64,000 nt of DNA, taken from Bacillus massilinigeriensis. GTDB lineage: Bacteria > Bacillota > Bacilli > Bacillales > Cytobacillaceae. Numbering within the stretch: the stretch's first letter is position 1; every line of letters begins with the position of its first letter. The position numbers and the translations under genes are program-made. Positions 35,612 through 46,031 of this stretch are shown here, piece by piece. The notes under the pieces are model-generated. The model saw only the letters and a program-made list of their open reading frames with translations. It had not been told where the DNA came from and did not search any database. The stretch spans positions 483,983-547,982 of the forward strand of contig NZ_LT630337.1 in the NCBI RefSeq assembly GCF_900117315.1, given 5' to 3'.

Positions 35612-35639
35612 AGCAAAATGCCTTAGAATTCCTTTCCAT

Positions 35640-35810
35640 TTATTGGTTGGTGCCTGGCACCTCTCTATGTGATGAGGCGTACATTCGTTCTTGAGGATGT
35701 GTATTTATTGTTCCATCCGCTCGTCTTGAGGCAAATTCTGCTTTTGCTCGAGGTTCTCCTTGAAACTTATTGTCATGACCATATGGAAATCCCTTAGCTT
35801 TATTCCGCAA
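35640..35810 (-). CDS. sspK: Small acid-soluble spore protein K
   Basis: 56 residues: [42 protein letters not shown]. This matches minor SASP SspK, packed in the spore core and made in the forespore under sigma-G. TTG at 35810 with GAGGTGG at 8 nt. The position between yfhH and yfhJ matches B. subtilis. Confidence 0.9.
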   Translation of the reverse strand: MRNKAKGFPYGHDNKFQGEPRAKAEFASRRADGTINTHPQERMYASSHREVPGTNQ

Positions 35811-35955
35811 GAAAAACACCACCTCAGATAATATGGAGAAATGACTGGCTTGTGAAAAACAGTATGAATGTTTCTCACTTAAATGTATTATGGGTTGTTT
35901 TGGGTGAGACTATGTTTGAAAATTTAATATTTCAATTGGAAAAGAGGGAACGAAT

Positions 35956-36225
35956 ATGAATGAATACCAAAATAGATTAATCGAATTGCTCCTAGAAAAA
36001 AATAAGACTATCTCAATAAATCAAGCACAGACCTGGGTTGAACTCTTATGGGATGATTTTGAAACAACCTATGCAAAGGCTGGTAGAGAGTATATGGGAA
36101 GCGAAATGACTGAAAGAATTGTAAGGCAATGGATAAATCAATATGGTGATAGACTACACGAATTTACATCAAACAATCCGAAATATAAACATCTGCTTGA
36201 ACAAGATCCATCTAAGCTAAATTAA
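35956..36225 (+). CDS. yfhJ: YfhJ family protein (WVELL domain)
   Basis: 89 residues with the signature QAQTWVELLWDDFETTYAKAG and ERIVRQWINQYGDRLHEF. Unknown function, conserved in Bacillaceae. ATG at 35956 after AAAGAGGGAACGAAT. Monocistronic, ending in a terminator shared with the convergent yfhP. Confidence 0.88.
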   Translation: MNEYQNRLIELLLEKNKTISINQAQTWVELLWDDFETTYAKAGREYMGSEMTERIVRQWINQYGDRLHEFTSNNPKYKHLLEQDPSKLN

Positions 36226-36253
36226 AAAAAGCGATGCTGACATTGCATCGCCT
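36224..36253. terminator. Bidirectional terminator between yfhJ and yfhP
   Basis: GCGATGC (36231-36237) and GCATCGC (36245-36251) with a seven-A run on the left, giving a T run for the minus strand; weaker on the plus strand. Confidence 0.8.
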
Positions 36254-37234
36254 TTAATTTGGTAATTCACTGAGTTTTCTTTGTAGTTTTGCTTCGCTAA
36301 AAATCCATCCGGTATATGAATTCTTAATATTTAATTCAAAATCTAAATGAACAACTGCAACAAAAGGATAATGTCCATTGCTACGATATCTTAAATCGAT
36401 AAAGCGAACTTCATAGTAATCATCGTATTCATCCACTTCCCAACGATAAACTGGAGAAAACGAAAGGAAAGCTGCGAGATTTTTATCCTTCTTTGCCGCC
36501 TCCAAAACAGGGGTTTCTGGAACGGGCATACGGTTAAATTGATCTAATATCTCAACATGATTATTGAGTGCACGCCCCACAAAGAATTGTTTCTTGTTCA
36601 TAATTGCTAGCTTCCATTGATGAAATTTCATGGTTGGAGCAATGATGATATCCGTTGCGTCAGGTATAATCTCCTTCACTGCTTTCATTACCCTTCGCTG
36701 GGAGATAAAGCGAACGAAATAGTAAGCCACTATTATTGCATAAAGGGCTAAAAAGACATATCCCGGATTCCCACCAAACCCCCAAATGATTAACCCAATA
36801 ACATGTAAGCCAAATATGATGGGGTCAAAGGTGTTAATGATTCCTAATGCAATCCATTTTGATGTAAAGGGTCTTAAAGCTTGAGTTCCATATGCGTTAA
36901 AAATATCAACAAACACATGAAGGAAAACAGCTAGAAACGTCCAAATCCATAAATGAAACAAGTTTGTTTCTGGAAAGAAAGGATATAATGCAGCAATAAT
37001 TGCCAAAGGCCAAAGAAGAATAGCAGGGACCGAATGAGTAATCCCTCGATGATTTCTAATATAAACGGCATTATTGCGTAATTTTAGCACTGTATCAATA
37101 TCGGGTGCTTGCGACCCAATGATGGTTCCAATTAATACACTTGTTGCTGTTACAGAACTCTCTGCAACGATTGGATCAAGCGTTGCAAGTCCACCTAAAG
37201 CTAGACCCATTACTACATGAGTTCCAGTATCCAA
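36254..37234 (-). CDS. yfhP: Membrane-bound metal-dependent hydrolase YfhP (YdjM/DUF457 type)
   Basis: 326 residues. N-terminal half with four to five helices and the metal-site pattern THVVMGLALGG, SQAPDIDTV, RNHRGITHS and FLHVFVDIFNAYG (His/Asp ligands); soluble C-terminal half. In B. subtilis YfhP is reported to influence transcription of the neighbouring yfh genes. TTG at 37234 with AAGGAGG at 8 nt. Divergent from mutY, with structured repeat copy B between them. Confidence 0.87.
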   Translation of the reverse strand: MDTGTHVVMGLALGGLATLDPIVAESSVTATSVLIGTIIGSQAPDIDTVLKLRNNAVYIRNHRGITHSVPAILLWPLAIIAALYPFFPETNLFHLWIWTFLAVFLHVFVDIFNAYGTQALRPFTSKWIALGIINTFDPIIFGLHVIGLIIWGFGGNPGYVFLALYAIIVAYYFVRFISQRRVMKAVKEIIPDATDIIIAPTMKFHQWKLAIMNKKQFFVGRALNNHVEILDQFNRMPVPETPVLEAAKKDKNLAAFLSFSPVYRWEVDEYDDYYEVRFIDLRYRSNGHYPFVAVVHLDFELNIKNSYTGWIFSEAKLQRKLSELPN

Positions 37235-37379
37235 AGGAAGGACCTCCTTCATAAGGAAAAAATTAATATCTTACCTGTCTTAATTTTATCAATTAAACCC
37301 TTGTAATAACAGTTAAAAGTGATTTAATTGTAAAGAGTTGCGATTATTGCAACATATGGATGATCAATAGGCAATTTAT

Positions 37380-37587
37380 CGCAGGTTAACGGGCAGAAGG
37401 ACCCCACTTCTAAACTGTGAGAAATCGAAGAGGATAAGTGGGAGATCAACTGTCCGAAAACTGCCGATTGGTTCAACTAACCATCAGTGGGGATGAATTC
37501 GACTAAATACACCACGTGATGTGGCAATGTCGACACTAGCACATCCTGTGCGACGAAAATCCCCCGCTGATGGAAGCTTCACTTTAT
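37380..37587 (+). mobile_element. Structured TTTAT-bounded repeat, copy B
   Basis: 208 bp, no ORF. Preceded by TTTAT (37375-37379), ending in CACTTTAT at 37587. Stems equivalent to copy A: CGGGCA 37390-37395 with TGTCCG 37451-37456; CCCACTT 37403-37409 with AAGTGGG 37436-37442, where both partners changed relative to copy A (C to T and G to A); CCATCAG 37481-37487 with CTGATGG 37567-37573; GGGGA with TCCCC 37489-37493/37560-37564; TCGAC with GTCGA 37499-37503/37529-37533; CCAC with GTGG 37512-37524; CACA with TGTG 37540-37550. It sits between yfhP and mutY, two genes that are near neighbours in B. subtilis too, so it is an insertion into conserved order. Confidence 0.65.
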
Positions 37588-37680
37588 CAAATTTATTTTC
37601 TCTCATATTTTTTGGATTAACCTAATTTATTATGAGTCAAGGAATAAATAATCAATAGTATAACAACTGGAGGAGAAACT

Positions 37681-38781
37681 TTGGGAGAAAAAACGCTTAA
37701 TAATCTGGAAAAGTTAGATATAAAAAAATTTCAAAATGATCTTATCAGTTGGTTTGAAGCTGAAAAAAGGGATTTACCATGGAGAAATGACCAGGATCCA
37801 TATAAAGTTTGGGTCTCTGAAATTATGCTTCAACAGACTAGAGTAGATACAGTTATCCCATATTTTAATCGTTTTATAGAAAACTTTCCCACAATACAAG
37901 CTTTATCAGAAGCAGATGAAGAAAAGGTATTGAAAATGTGGGAAGGTCTTGGCTACTATTCAAGGGTTCGAAATCTTCACTCAGCGGTAAAGGAAGTCAT
38001 TGAGAAATATGATGGAGTGGTACCAAATACCCCTGAAAAAATATCCTCATTAAAAGGTGTTGGACCCTATACTGCTGGAGCCATACTTTCGATAGCATAT
38101 GGTTTGCCTGAGCCAGCAGTTGATGGAAATGTCATGCGTGTGATTTCAAGAGTATTGTCTATATGGGATGACATAGCAAAAACATCTTCAAGAAAAACTT
38201 TTGAAGCAGCCATTAGGGCGATGATATCGCAGGACAATCCTTCATTTTTCAATCAAGCATTAATGGATCTAGGCGCACAAATTTGTACACCAACTTCGCC
38301 TTCATGCCTTTTATGTCCAGTTAGGGAGCATTGTATCTCTTTTGATGAAGGTACATCTAACGAATTACCAGTAAAAACTAAGAATAAGAAACAAAAGGAC
38401 ATTCATTTATCAGCTGCCATATTAAAGGATGAAAGCGGAAATTATCTTATTCACAAAAGAGGTCCAAATGGATTACTAGCTAATCTTTGGGAGTTCCCAA
38501 ATACAGAAATAAATCTAAAACAGATAAGCGAAAAGGAACAGCTATGTTTATTTTTAAATGATTCTTATAGGGCTGAAGTGGAGCTAAGTGAAATAATTGG
38601 ACATATAGAGCATGTCTTTTCACATTTAAAATGGTATATCAACGTTTATGAAGGAAAAATCATAAATCAAGTACAAGAACAAGGGAATCTGAGGTTAGTT
38701 AATCTAACTGAATTAAATCAATTGGCCTTTCCAGTATCCCATCAAAAAATGATTCGAATGATTGAAGGGGTTAATTCTTAA
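37681..38781 (+). CDS. mutY: Adenine DNA glycosylase MutY
   Basis: 366 residues. Catalytic Glu in [14 protein letters not shown], helix-hairpin-helix [13 protein letters not shown] with the catalytic Asp in [13 protein letters not shown], four-cysteine [4Fe-4S] loop [17 protein letters not shown], and a C-terminal NUDIX-like domain with [10 protein letters not shown] that recognises 8-oxoG. It removes A opposite 8-oxoguanine. TTG at 37681 after GGAGG. A terminator follows. Confidence 0.95.
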   Translation: MGEKTLNNLEKLDIKKFQNDLISWFEAEKRDLPWRNDQDPYKVWVSEIMLQQTRVDTVIPYFNRFIENFPTIQALSEADEEKVLKMWEGLGYYSRVRNLHSAVKEVIEKYDGVVPNTPEKISSLKGVGPYTAGAILSIAYGLPEPAVDGNVMRVISRVLSIWDDIAKTSSRKTFEAAIRAMISQDNPSFFNQALMDLGAQICTPTSPSCLLCPVREHCISFDEGTSNELPVKTKNKKQKDIHLSAAILKDESGNYLIHKRGPNGLLANLWEFPNTEINLKQISEKEQLCLFLNDSYRAEVELSEIIGHIEHVFSHLKWYINVYEGKIINQVQEQGNLRLVNLTELNQLAFPVSHQKMIRMIEGVNS

Positions 38782-38800
38782 TGAATTAGCCCCTTCTTTT
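38764..38800 (+). terminator. Terminator of mutY
   Basis: GAAGGGGTTAATTC (38764-38777) pairs with GAATTAGCCCCTTC (38783-38796), then TTTT. The stop codon of mutY lies in the loop. Confidence 0.8.
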
Positions 38801-38817
38801 AGGAATAAGGTTTAATA

Positions 38818-38997
38818 CTAATTTAGTCCCCCACGTGCCATAATTTCCTCTATAATTTCTCGATGAATTGATTGTCCTTCAACGTTTAGATAGGGTGTCA
38901 TTTGTTGAAGAGAATGATGAAAATAGGTTAGTTCCTCTTGAGACCATTCAGATTTTGATTTCATAGAAAGCTCTGTCATATCACGACCACTATACAT
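38818..38997 (-). CDS. yfhS: YfhS-family small protein
   Basis: 59 residues from MYSGRDMTELSMK, followed by YFHHSLQQMTPYLNVEGQ and EIIEEIMARGG. Identified mainly by place, between mutY and fabL as in B. subtilis. ATG at 38997 has GAAGGGAAG about 8 nt upstream. The frame stays open to an ATG at 39045 without a ribosome site, so a 75-residue form is possible. Function unknown; soluble, helical. Confidence 0.65.
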   Translation of the reverse strand: MYSGRDMTELSMKSKSEWSQEELTYFHHSLQQMTPYLNVEGQSIHREIIEEIMARGGLN

Positions 38998-39070
38998 AGT
39001 ATTCTTCCCTTCGTCTAATGTTTGAGTATATTGGCCAGTACCCATTCATGTCTTATTTTTTTTCCTATAA

Positions 39071-39877
<807 letters not shown>

Positions 39878-39950
39878 CATTAAATTGGTAAAAAAAGTTA
39901 GGATAGTTTTCACCTCACTCGGTAACATTAATATCGTGGAGGTGATAATA

Positions 39951-40151
39951 GTGGCAAAACAACCAAACCAATCTCAATCAGGTACTAACATTCAACAAGT
40001 TAGACAACAAAATGCACAATCTGCAGGTGCTGGTAGCCAAGGTCAATTTGGTACAGAATTTGCTAGTGAAACAAATGCACAACAAGTAAGACAACAAAAT
40101 CAACAAGCTGAAGCTCGTAAAAACCAAAATTCTGGCTTACAAGGTCAATAA
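39951..40151 (+). CDS. sspE: Gamma-type small acid-soluble spore protein
   Basis: 66 residues, rich in Q, N, S and A, with the gamma-SASP repeat FGTEFASETNAQQVRQQNQQ and a shortened upstream half repeat (TNIQQVRQQNAQSA). The GPR protease site is in TEFASE. It is an amino acid store of the spore, transcribed by sigma-G. GTG at 39951 with GGAGGTGAT at short spacing. It is shorter than the two-repeat B. subtilis protein (84 residues). Terminator follows at 40158. Confidence 0.9.
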   Translation: MAKQPNQSQSGTNIQQVRQQNAQSAGAGSQGQFGTEFASETNAQQVRQQNQQAEARKNQNSGLQGQ

Positions 40152-40157
40152 ATGATA

Positions 40158-40198
40158 AGAAAGGCACTCTAATACGGTAGGGTGTCTTTCTTTATTTT
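40158..40198 (+). terminator. Terminator of sspE
   Basis: AGAAAGGCACTC and GGTGTCTTTCT form the stem, followed by TTATTTTTTT. Confidence 0.8.
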
Positions 40199-40471
40199 TT
40201 TATACTGACTAGCTGTACACGCTTTTTCTAGGTCCGGCGGCTTGAGCTAGTAAAATCCCGGATTTTGTGACACGATAAATTAGCATCGTCAACTTCCCTC
40301 GTGTAGGTTTCTCTTTCTCTTACAATCCCAGTCCATATAGCGCTGTGCGAGCTCTCTCTGCTTTTATTCCTATTCGACAAATTCTCTTCTTAGTCTACAG
40401 AAGTAGTCAAAGGAGATTATAGGGTTTTTCTCGAATTAGATATTAAGAAACGATTCGGGACGGTGATTGTC
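40199..40471. other. Spacer with no recognised feature
   Basis: About 270 bp between sspE and ygaB, less A+T-rich than its surroundings. I find no ORF with a ribosome site, no strong hairpin and no known riboswitch pattern. Confidence 0.4.
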
Positions 40472-40729
40472 ATGAATAACTTCAATCAATTAGTAAATGA
40501 ACAAATGAAGACAATGGAGAAGCTATTATTTTTGCAGGCAGAGCTTGAGCGCTGTCAGGAGCTTGAAAAAGAATTGAGGTCTCTTCAACAAGAGACAGAA
40601 TTAGAAAGTATCCAAATAGAAATAGCAAAAATGAAAGAAGAATTATTAGCCATTCATAAAACATTTGAAAATCAAACAGAGGAAGTTATTCGTTCCTATC
40701 AGGATTGGGACATTCCCGTTCAATCATAA
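40472..40729 (+). CDS. ygaB: YgaB family protein
   Basis: 85 residues, almost wholly a charged coiled coil (MEKLLFLQAELERCQELEKE, EIAKMKEELLAIH). Length and place, between sspE and ntdP, match B. subtilis YgaB. Function unknown. ATG at 40472; a GTG three codons upstream is the alternative. Soluble. Confidence 0.8.
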   Translation: MNNFNQLVNEQMKTMEKLLFLQAELERCQELEKELRSLQQETELESIQIEIAKMKEELLAIHKTFENQTEEVIRSYQDWDIPVQS

Positions 40730-40950
40730 GGGTGTCCCCTGACAAAGCTCAACAATTTAAGAGTTTTTATTACTTTTTTTAGCAGTCATTGATTTTTCAA
40801 TGGCTCTTTGTTTTAAATTTTTCCTTTTACCGTTATAATAGTAGAAAAAAGGAAATGTTCTTTGTTGCCTTGGTAAGACTATTAGATAAGGAGAAAAACA
40901 AATAACCCCCGTTAGGTCACAAAGCTTCAAAAATGAAAGTAGGGAGAGAA

Positions 40951-41481
40951 ATGGGCGTACCCATCGAAGGTGAACCAATACAAATTCATAGCTATAAACA
41001 TAATGGGCACATCCATCGCGTCTGGGAAGAAACAACCGTATTAAAGGGGACACAAAGTCTAGTAATTGGCGGAAATGATCGAACAATTGTTACAGAGTCT
41101 GATGGGAGAACCTGGATTACAAGAGAGCCAGCGATTTGTTATTTTCATACACAGTGTTGGTTTAATGTAATTGGAATGATTAGAGAAGATGGAATTTATT
41201 ATTATTGTAATTTAAGTTCCCCATTTATTTGTGATAATGAGGCACTAAAGTATATAGATTACGACCTAGATATTAAGGTATTTCCGGATATGACATTTAA
41301 TTTATTAGATGAAGATGAATATGAAAGACATCGAAAAGAAATGAATTATCCTGATGTAATTGATAAAATACTTAAAACAAATGTTGATACTTTAATTCGA
41401 TGGATTCGTCAAAGGAAAGGTCCCTTCGCACCAGACTTTATTGACATATGGTACGAGCGTTATCTAACTTATAGACGCTAA
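40951..41481 (+). CDS. ntdP: Nucleoside tri-diphosphate phosphatase NtdP (YgaC, DUF402)
   Basis: 176 residues, matching the family length. Conserved stretches [31 protein letters not shown] [21 protein letters not shown] and the active-site acidic cluster [16 protein letters not shown]402 phosphatases hydrolyse nucleoside tri- and diphosphates with divalent metal. ATG at 40951 after TAGGGAGAG. A hairpin terminator follows at 41512. Confidence 0.92.
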   Translation: MGVPIEGEPIQIHSYKHNGHIHRVWEETTVLKGTQSLVIGGNDRTIVTESDGRTWITREPAICYFHTQCWFNVIGMIREDGIYYYCNLSSPFICDNEALKYIDYDLDIKVFPDMTFNLLDEDEYERHRKEMNYPDVIDKILKTNVDTLIRWIRQRKGPFAPDFIDIWYERYLTYRR

Positions 41482-41511
41482 AAAGTGGATATTGAAAATG
41501 CCTAGATTGAT

Positions 41512-41558
41512 TAAGGTGACTCAGAAAGTCTTTAATGACAGGGGGTCACTTTTTTTGT
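41512..41558 (+). terminator. Terminator of ntdP
   Basis: AAGGTGAC and GTCACTTTTTTT arms close a loop with an inner AAAGTCTTT segment; seven T at the end. Confidence 0.7.
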
Positions 41559-41808
41559 TTTGGATTGAGGGAGAGTTTTATTGGGGTACAATAAGGGGAC
41601 GATTGGATTTCTCCAAAAATCTATAGTGAAATCACGGTTCAATAACCTCCAATTAATAACAAATTGAGTATCCGTTCCAGCATGAATTTTATAGATTGTT
41701 ATCCATTAGAGTAAAGGTATAATTTTTTACTAAGCATTAATAGTGTAAAATAGGGAAATAAACATCTATACTTTATTATGATAGACACATTTGAGGGAGA
41801 GAACAGCT
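41559..41808. other. Upstream region of ygaD, no clear element
   Basis: A+T-rich; a possible -10 TGTAAAAT lies near 41744, without a convincing -35. No riboswitch pattern noted. Confidence 0.35.
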
Positions 41809-43557
41809 TTGGGGAGTATCCGGAGATATCTTCACTTTGTAAAACCATACCGACTGCAAATAATAGGAACCATTATTATCGGAATCATAAAATTTGGAAT
41901 TCCACTATTAATTCCTCTACTTATTAAGTATGTAGTAGATGATATAGTGGGAAATAACATGCTTTCAAACCCTGAAAAAGTCAATCATCTCTTTTGGGTT
42001 ATGTCCATCATGATTGTCATTTTTGTCATTGCTCGTCCACCGATTGAGTATTATAGACAATATTTTGCACAATGGACGTCGAGTAAAATCCTTTATGATA
42101 TCCGTAATCAACTCTATTCACATTTACAAAAGCTAAGCTTTAAATATTACTCTAATTCAAAAACAGGGGAGATTATCTCTAGGGTAATCAATGATGTGGA
42201 ACAGACAAAAACTTTTGTAGTGACTGGGCTAATGAATCTTTGGTTGGATGTAGCAACGATTGTAATAGCAATCATTATTATGTTTACAATGGATGTCACT
42301 TTAACGATTGTTTCACTTATATTACTACCATTTTATGCGTTTTCTGTGAAGTACTTCTTTGGGAACCTAAGGGCATTAACAAGAAAAAGGTCACAGGCAC
42401 TCGCTGAGGTTCAAAGCTACTTGCATGAGCGCGTTGCTGGGATATCTGTCATTAAGAGCTTTGCGATTGAGGATTATGAACAAACTCAATTCGATCATTA
42501 TAATAAAAACTTTTTATCAAGGGCATTAGAACATACAAGATGGAATGCAAAGTCATTTGCCGTTGTTAATACAATTACAGACATTGCTCCATTAATTGTT
42601 ATTGGGTATTCTGGCTATCAAGTTATTAATGGGGATATGAAAATTGGGGCAATGGTTGCCTTTATCGCTTACATAGATAGAATCTATAATCCATTACGAA
42701 GACTGGTTAATTCATCAACGTCTTTAACACAATCCTTTGCCTCTATGGACAGGGTATTTGAATTCATTGATGAAAAATATGATATTCAAGACACACCGGA
42801 TTCCATAGAATGTGAGGGAGTTGAAGGGGACATCGCCATAGAAAACGTATCTTTTTCTTATGATGAAAAGGGTGAGAATGTATTAAATAATATCTCATTA
42901 CATGTAAAAAAAGGGGAAACTATTGCCCTAGTTGGGATGAGCGGTGGAGGGAAGTCTTCTCTCGTAAGTCTAATTCCAAGATTTTATGATGTCACTACTG
43001 GCCGAATCCTCCTAGATGGAGTTGATATTCGTCAATTCAAGATTCGTTCCCTAAGAGATAAAATAGGGATGGTATTGCAGGATACGATTCTATTTAGTGA
43101 ATCGGTAAAAACGAATATACTTTTAGGAAATCCTTATGCAACAGATGAAGAGGTAGTTGCAGCAGCTAAAGCTGCTAGTGCGCATGATTTTATTATGAAT
43201 CTTCCAGATGGTTATGACACTAAAGTTGGCGAGCGTGGAGTGAAACTATCAGGGGGGCAAAAACAAAGAATTGCCATCGCAAGAGTCTTTTTGAAAAACC
43301 CTCCAATTCTAATTCTAGATGAGGCTACATCTGCATTAGATTTAGAGAGTGAATATTTAATTCAGGAATCATTAGATAAACTTGCAACGGATCGAACGAC
43401 CTTTATCGTGGCACATCGGTTATCCACTATCACTCATGCCGATCGAATAGTCTTAATTGAGCATGGAAAAATAGTGGAGGTAGGTAAGCATGAGGAATTA
43501 ATGAATAAGCAGGGAAATTACTATAAATTATTTCAGGTTCAACAGTTAAATCATTAA
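41809..43557 (+). CDS. ygaD: ABC exporter YgaD (fused membrane and ATPase domains)
   Basis: 582 residues. Six-helix exporter domain (1-320), starting [20 protein letters not shown], then ATPase domain with Walker [10 protein letters not shown], signature [15 protein letters not shown], Walker [12 protein letters not shown] and switch IVAHRLST. It belongs to the homodimeric MsbA/BmrA-like group; the substrate of YgaD is not established. TTG at 41809 with GGGAG at about 9 nt. It stands where ygaD stands in B. subtilis. Confidence 0.88.
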   Translation: MGSIRRYLHFVKPYRLQIIGTIIIGIIKFGIPLLIPLLIKYVVDDIVGNNMLSNPEKVNHLFWVMSIMIVIFVIARPPIEYYRQYFAQWTSSKILYDIRNQLYSHLQKLSFKYYSNSKTGEIISRVINDVEQTKTFVVTGLMNLWLDVATIVIAIIIMFTMDVTLTIVSLILLPFYAFSVKYFFGNLRALTRKRSQALAEVQSYLHERVAGISVIKSFAIEDYEQTQFDHYNKNFLSRALEHTRWNAKSFAVVNTITDIAPLIVIGYSGYQVINGDMKIGAMVAFIAYIDRIYNPLRRLVNSSTSLTQSFASMDRVFEFIDEKYDIQDTPDSIECEGVEGDIAIENVSFSYDEKGENVLNNISLHVKKGETIALVGMSGGGKSSLVSLIPRFYDVTTGRILLDGVDIRQFKIRSLRDKIGMVLQDTILFSESVKTNILLGNPYATDEEVVAAAKAASAHDFIMNLPDGYDTKVGERGVKLSGGQKQRIAIARVFLKNPPILILDEATSALDLESEYLIQESLDKLATDRTTFIVAHRLSTITHADRIVLIEHGKIVEVGKHEELMNKQGNYYKLFQVQQLNH

Positions 43558-43656
43558 TATATGGGAATATTATACAAGTTGGTATCGAATTATTTTTCCA
43601 ATTAGAAATCATAGTTCCTATGGGCTACCCATAGTGGAAAATATTACAAAAATAAA

Positions 43657-43710
43657 CCCTGATTACTCAAGACTATTTTTTCTAGTTGTGGGTAATTAGG
43701 GCTTTTTTTT
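43657..43710 (+). terminator. Terminator downstream of ygaD
   Basis: CCCTGATTACTC (43657-43668) pairs with GGGTAATTAGGG (43690-43701), then eight T. Confidence 0.75.
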
Positions 43711-43984
43711 GATAATAATTTTTTAATATATTATTTTAAAAATAAAAAAATCCCAAATTTTGGATTATTTTGAACATTGTTAATATTTACAAAAGTAGTT
43801 TTATAAATATTCGAAAACGCAAACAAACCTTACAGAAATAAGGGTTGAAACGAAAAGAATATTTTTTATTATTAAATAATTTTGAAAAATAAGTAGACGT
43901 ACACAATGTTTTTTAATAAAATGATTAATATATATTTTTTAAAGTATTTAAATTTTCTCATAACAACAAGAAAGGAGGGTCAAT
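43711..43984. promoter_or_regulatory. Promoter region of the peptide transporter operon
   Basis: Very A+T-rich. CGAAAACGCAAACA at 43812-43825 is one base off the CcpA operator consensus (TG to CG at the start), so carbon catabolite control is possible but weakly supported. No other recognised motif. Confidence 0.35.
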
Positions 43985-44980
43985 ATGACTCAGGCACCAG
44001 TTTTAGATGTAAAACAATTGAGAACTTCATTTTTTTCAAATGATGGAGAAGTACCTGCCGTCGATAAAATAAGTTTTTCGGTCAAAAAGGGCGAAATCTT
44101 AGGAATCGTTGGTGAGTCAGGTTGTGGAAAAAGTGTAACCTCTTTATCAATTATGAAACTCATCCCTCAGCCACCAGGAAAAATTGTTGGCGGTGAAATC
44201 CTTTTAAACGGTGAAGACATTGTAAATGCCTCAGAAAAGAGAATGAGAGAAATCCGTGGAAATGATATTGCAATGATTTTCCAAGAACCTATGACCTCAT
44301 TAAATCCGCTTTTTACAATAGGAAATCAACTAATTGAAGCTATTAACATACATAAAAGAATTGGAAAGAAAGAAGCATTTGAAAGAGCTGTAGAAATGCT
44401 CAAGCTTGTCGGCTTACCTAGAGCTGAACAAATTATGAAGGAGTATCCGCATCAGCTATCAGGTGGGATGAGGCAAAGGGTAATGATTGCTATGGCCTTA
44501 TCGTGTTCTCCGAAGGTTTTAATTGCTGATGAGCCGACAACTGCTTTAGATGTTACCATCCAGGCCCAAATATTATCATTAATGAAAGAGTTAAATGAGA
44601 GATTAGGAACTGCAATCATCATGATTACCCATGATCTAGGGGTAGTTGCTGAGCTTTGTGAACGAGTGATTGTTATGTATGCAGGCAAGGTAGTAGAAGA
44701 AGCAACTGTTCATGATATTTTCAAAAATCCAAAACATCCTTATACGATTGGTTTACTCAAATCGATTCCGGATATAAGCGAAAAAAGAGAACGGCTCTAT
44801 TCAATCCCAGGTAACGTGCCAAAGCCTGGTACGATAAAAACAGGATGCAGATTTGCAGATAGATGCGAATTTGTTCAAGAACGCTGTAGACTAAATACTC
44901 CTCCGCTTTACAAGGCAGATGACAGTGATCAATACGTTCGCTGCTTCTTACATGAAACAGGAGGGATAATTAATGACTGA
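43985..44980 (+). CDS. Peptide ABC transporter ATPase (DppD/OppD type)
   Basis: 331 residues. Walker [10 protein letters not shown], signature LSGGMRQRVMIAMAL, Walker B LIADEPTTALD, and the C-terminal oligopeptide domain with a Cys-rich 4Fe-4S-like set (GCRFADRCEFVQERC...RC). ATG at 43985 after AAGGAGGGTCAAT. Overlaps the next ATPase by 8 bp. First gene of a five-gene operon with order D-F-A-B-C. Confidence 0.9.
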   Translation: MTQAPVLDVKQLRTSFFSNDGEVPAVDKISFSVKKGEILGIVGESGCGKSVTSLSIMKLIPQPPGKIVGGEILLNGEDIVNASEKRMREIRGNDIAMIFQEPMTSLNPLFTIGNQLIEAINIHKRIGKKEAFERAVEMLKLVGLPRAEQIMKEYPHQLSGGMRQRVMIAMALSCSPKVLIADEPTTALDVTIQAQILSLMKELNERLGTAIIMITHDLGVVAELCERVIVMYAGKVVEEATVHDIFKNPKHPYTIGLLKSIPDISEKRERLYSIPGNVPKPGTIKTGCRFADRCEFVQERCRLNTPPLYKADDSDQYVRCFLHETGGIIND

Positions 44981-45956
44981 GGTACTTTTAGAGGTTAATC
45001 AATTAAAAAAGTATTTTCCAATAACAGGGGGACTCCTGGGCAAACGTGTGGGAGAAGTAAAAGCTGTGGATAATGTTAGCTTTTATGTCAAAAAAGGTGA
45101 AACTCTTGGACTAGTTGGGGAGTCTGGCTGTGGAAAATCAACTACAGGCAGAATGCTTATGCGCTTAATTGAACCTACCGAAGGAGAAATCCTTTTTGAA
45201 GGAAAAGATATAACTAAATTAAATGATCGCGAAATGCGAAAAATGAGAAAAGAAATGCAAATGGTATTCCAAGACCCGTTCGCATCCTTAAATCCTCGCC
45301 ATACGGTTGAAAAAATCCTTGAAGAGCCACTCATTGTTCATGGAGTATCAGATAAACAGGAAAGAAAACGATTGGTTAAAGAAATGATGGAGGTTGTCGG
45401 GCTAAGCAGCTATCAAATTAAACGATACCCGCATCAATTTAGTGGTGGGCAAAGGCAGAGAATAGGAATTGCAAGGGCCTTAATGACAAAGCCAAAGCTC
45501 ATCATTGCGGATGAACCTGTTTCTGCTCTGGATGTTTCCATCCAATCGCAAGTATTAAATCTTCTTGAAGATTTACAAAAGGAATTTCAATTAACCTATA
45601 TCTTTATCGCACATGACCTAGGGGTTGTGAAACATATAAGTGATAGAGTGGGAGTTATGTATCTTGGTAGATTAGTTGAAATAACTGAGGCGGATAAATT
45701 ATATGATAAACCGCTGCATCCTTATACAAAAGCATTACTTTCAGCTGTACCAATTCCAGACCCAGATATAAAACAAGAAAGAGAGTTGTTAACTGGGGAT
45801 TTACCAAGTCCATCAAATCCACCATTAGGATGTGCATTTCACACAAGATGCAATCAGTGTATGGACATTTGTAAAATGAAAAGACCTGAATTACAAGAAA
45901 TTGAACCTGGTCATTTTGCTGCTTGTCATTTGTATAATTCTAATAATTCAAAATAA
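44973..45956 (+). CDS. Peptide ABC transporter ATPase (DppF/OppF type)
   Basis: 327 residues. Walker [10 protein letters not shown], signature [15 protein letters not shown], Walker [12 protein letters not shown], and C-terminal [20 protein letters not shown]. Forms the ATPase pair with the preceding subunit. The ATG overlaps that gene's end. A 75-bp gap follows before the binding protein. Confidence 0.9.
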   Translation: MTEVLLEVNQLKKYFPITGGLLGKRVGEVKAVDNVSFYVKKGETLGLVGESGCGKSTTGRMLMRLIEPTEGEILFEGKDITKLNDREMRKMRKEMQMVFQDPFASLNPRHTVEKILEEPLIVHGVSDKQERKRLVKEMMEVVGLSSYQIKRYPHQFSGGQRQRIGIARALMTKPKLIIADEPVSALDVSIQSQVLNLLEDLQKEFQLTYIFIAHDLGVVKHISDRVGVMYLGRLVEITEADKLYDKPLHPYTKALLSAVPIPDPDIKQERELLTGDLPSPSNPPLGCAFHTRCNQCMDICKMKRPELQEIEPGHFAACHLYNSNNSK

Positions 45957-46031
45957 ATGCAAATATACAAGTGGCGTTGACGATAAAAAAAGATTGGAAG
46001 AGGAACTTCCTAGATATGAAGGGGGAAAATT

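Noticed and set aside
16153..37587. IscB/HEARO-type RNA
   Set aside because: In that class the guide lies at the 5' end and an HNH gene usually follows; here the conserved cleavage-like motif is at the 3' end and no such gene is present. Not fully excluded.
40757..41086. 109-codon minus-strand frame over ntdP
   Set aside because: Shadow of the strongly conserved ntdP gene; no start signal.
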